From assembly GCA_018401115.1 (NCBI GenBank), contig JAGYKX010000005.1, forward strand, positions 1,136,001 through 1,200,000: a stretch of DNA of 64,000 nucleotides, written 5' to 3'. This document shows positions 63,545 through 64,000 of this stretch, piece by piece. Position numbers and translations under genes: made by a program. Below the pieces are notes generated by a model that saw only the letters and a program-made list of their open reading frames with translations, was not told where the DNA came from and ran no database searches. This DNA comes from Flavobacteriaceae bacterium (lineage in GTDB: Bacteria; Bacteroidota; Bacteroidia; Flavobacteriales; Flavobacteriaceae). Position 1 is the stretch's first letter, and each line of letters starts with the position of its first letter.

Positions 63545-64000
63545 ATGTTACTTTACCTTTTGCTTTTCTTTTTCGGATTGATGGGTGGCTTTTTTGCGGG
63601 CCTAATAGGAATTGGTGGAGGAGTCATTTACATCTTTATCTTACCGTATCTATTGGGGAATTTTGGTGTAGAAGAGCAAGAGATGGTGCAATATACTTTG
63701 GCAAATTCCATCTTTGGAACCCTCTTTGCAGCACTTTCGGGATGGGTCGCTTTGTGGAGAAAAAATGAAGTTCACCTACGGCAAACCCTAATTCTAGCCT
63801 TTTTTGCAGTTGCCATTAGTTTGTTGTTGCTGGAATTTGTGGTACATACTTCTTTTTATCAAGTACGGGAGTTCAATCTAGTGGTGGTGGCATTGATGCT
63901 TTTTATCATTTACAAAACCTTAAAACAGAGCCGTTATACAAATCAATTAGACGATACCAAAAAGCATACTTTTGGTAAACTCGCTATGGCAGGCGGAGCT
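63545..64000 (+). CDS. TauE/SafE family permease, partial (runs off the window)
   Basis: The first 152 codons are visible. MLLYLLLFFFGLMGGFFAGLIGIGGGVIYIFILPYLL carries the family signature (GxxxGLxGIGGGxI), and helices continue at about 50-70, 78-95 and 103-120. Members are inner-membrane exporters or importers of sulfite, sulfonates or related anions. The substrate cannot be told from this part. It starts 1 base after the S41 protease stop, suggesting the same transcript. The C-terminal half lies outside the window. Confidence 0.85.
   Translation, partial: MLLYLLLFFFGLMGGFFAGLIGIGGGVIYIFILPYLLGNFGVEEQEMVQYTLANSIFGTLFAALSGWVALWRKNEVHLRQTLILAFFAVAISLLLLEFVVHTSFYQVREFNLVVVALMLFIIYKTLKQSRYTNQLDDTKKHTFGKLAMAGGA

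Overview
The window looks like a chromosomal segment of a Bacteroidota bacterium, most likely of the Cytophagales type. Several genes are preceded by the Bacteroidota promoter pattern (TAnnTTTG, sometimes with TTG about 20 bases upstream) and lack a strong Shine-Dalgarno site. Many families typical of the phylum occur: DUF2490, HYC_CC_PP, a 6-bladed beta-propeller protein, DAHP synthase/chorismate mutase fusions, a lysyl-tRNA synthetase with a C-terminal extension, paired M16 peptidases and an M61 peptidase. The genus cannot be fixed from the sequence alone. I saw no rRNA, tRNA, CRISPR array, integrase or transposase.

Layout. 1-7.4 kb: secreted M28 peptidase, DUF2490 protein, HAD phosphatase, polyprenol-phosphate mannosyltransferase, an FtsX-like permease with a probable frameshift, a NamZ-like muramidase, fmt and folA. 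7.4-8.5 kb: AT-rich pocket with a Bor-family lipoprotein and a tiny membrane protein. 8.5-23.8 kb: mostly minus strand, with valS, bioA-bioD, a hybrid histidine kinase, OsmC, an MsbA-like exporter and the aromatic pathway genes (aroA, aroB, two DAHP synthase/chorismate mutase fusions and an aberrant prephenate-dehydratase-like protein). 23.8-34.1 kb: proline dehydrogenase, lysS, a Crp/Fnr regulator, an RND pump with its adaptor, and an acyl-CoA dehydrogenase plus kinase-like pair. 34.1-45.6 kb: a repeat-rich region and a copper/heavy-metal efflux cluster (CusA-, CusB- and TolC-like proteins, DUF3347, HYC_CC_PP). 45.7-55.7 kb: MFS transporter, esterase, glpK-glpD, a frameshifted PhoD-like gene, glycerophosphodiesterase, acetyltransferase and PfkB kinase. 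55.8-64 kb: M16 pair, M61 peptidase, rpmH-rnpA, an S41 protease and the start of a TauE/SafE permease.

The strongest new signal is a complete transcription attenuator in front of the DAHP synthase-aroB-aroA operon (minus strand, 21923-22043). A 19-codon leader peptide carries the run YFYFFYFF. It is followed by an antiterminator segment that begins at its stop codon, and by a rho-independent terminator just before the structural gene. This is the classical ribosome-stalling layout, here apparently sensing both Phe and Tyr.

The second unusual theme is a set of 7-bp-periodic repeats. Three long arrays of consensus CYTCYAA (22, 16 and 36 units) and a CAATNNN family occur, together with two identical 139-bp palindrome-ended elements. 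One array writes the last seven codons of the CusA-like pump, lies directly in front of the relic of a four-helix-bundle gene and splits the metal-efflux operon. A CAATNNN run encodes part of the signal peptide of the TolC-like protein.
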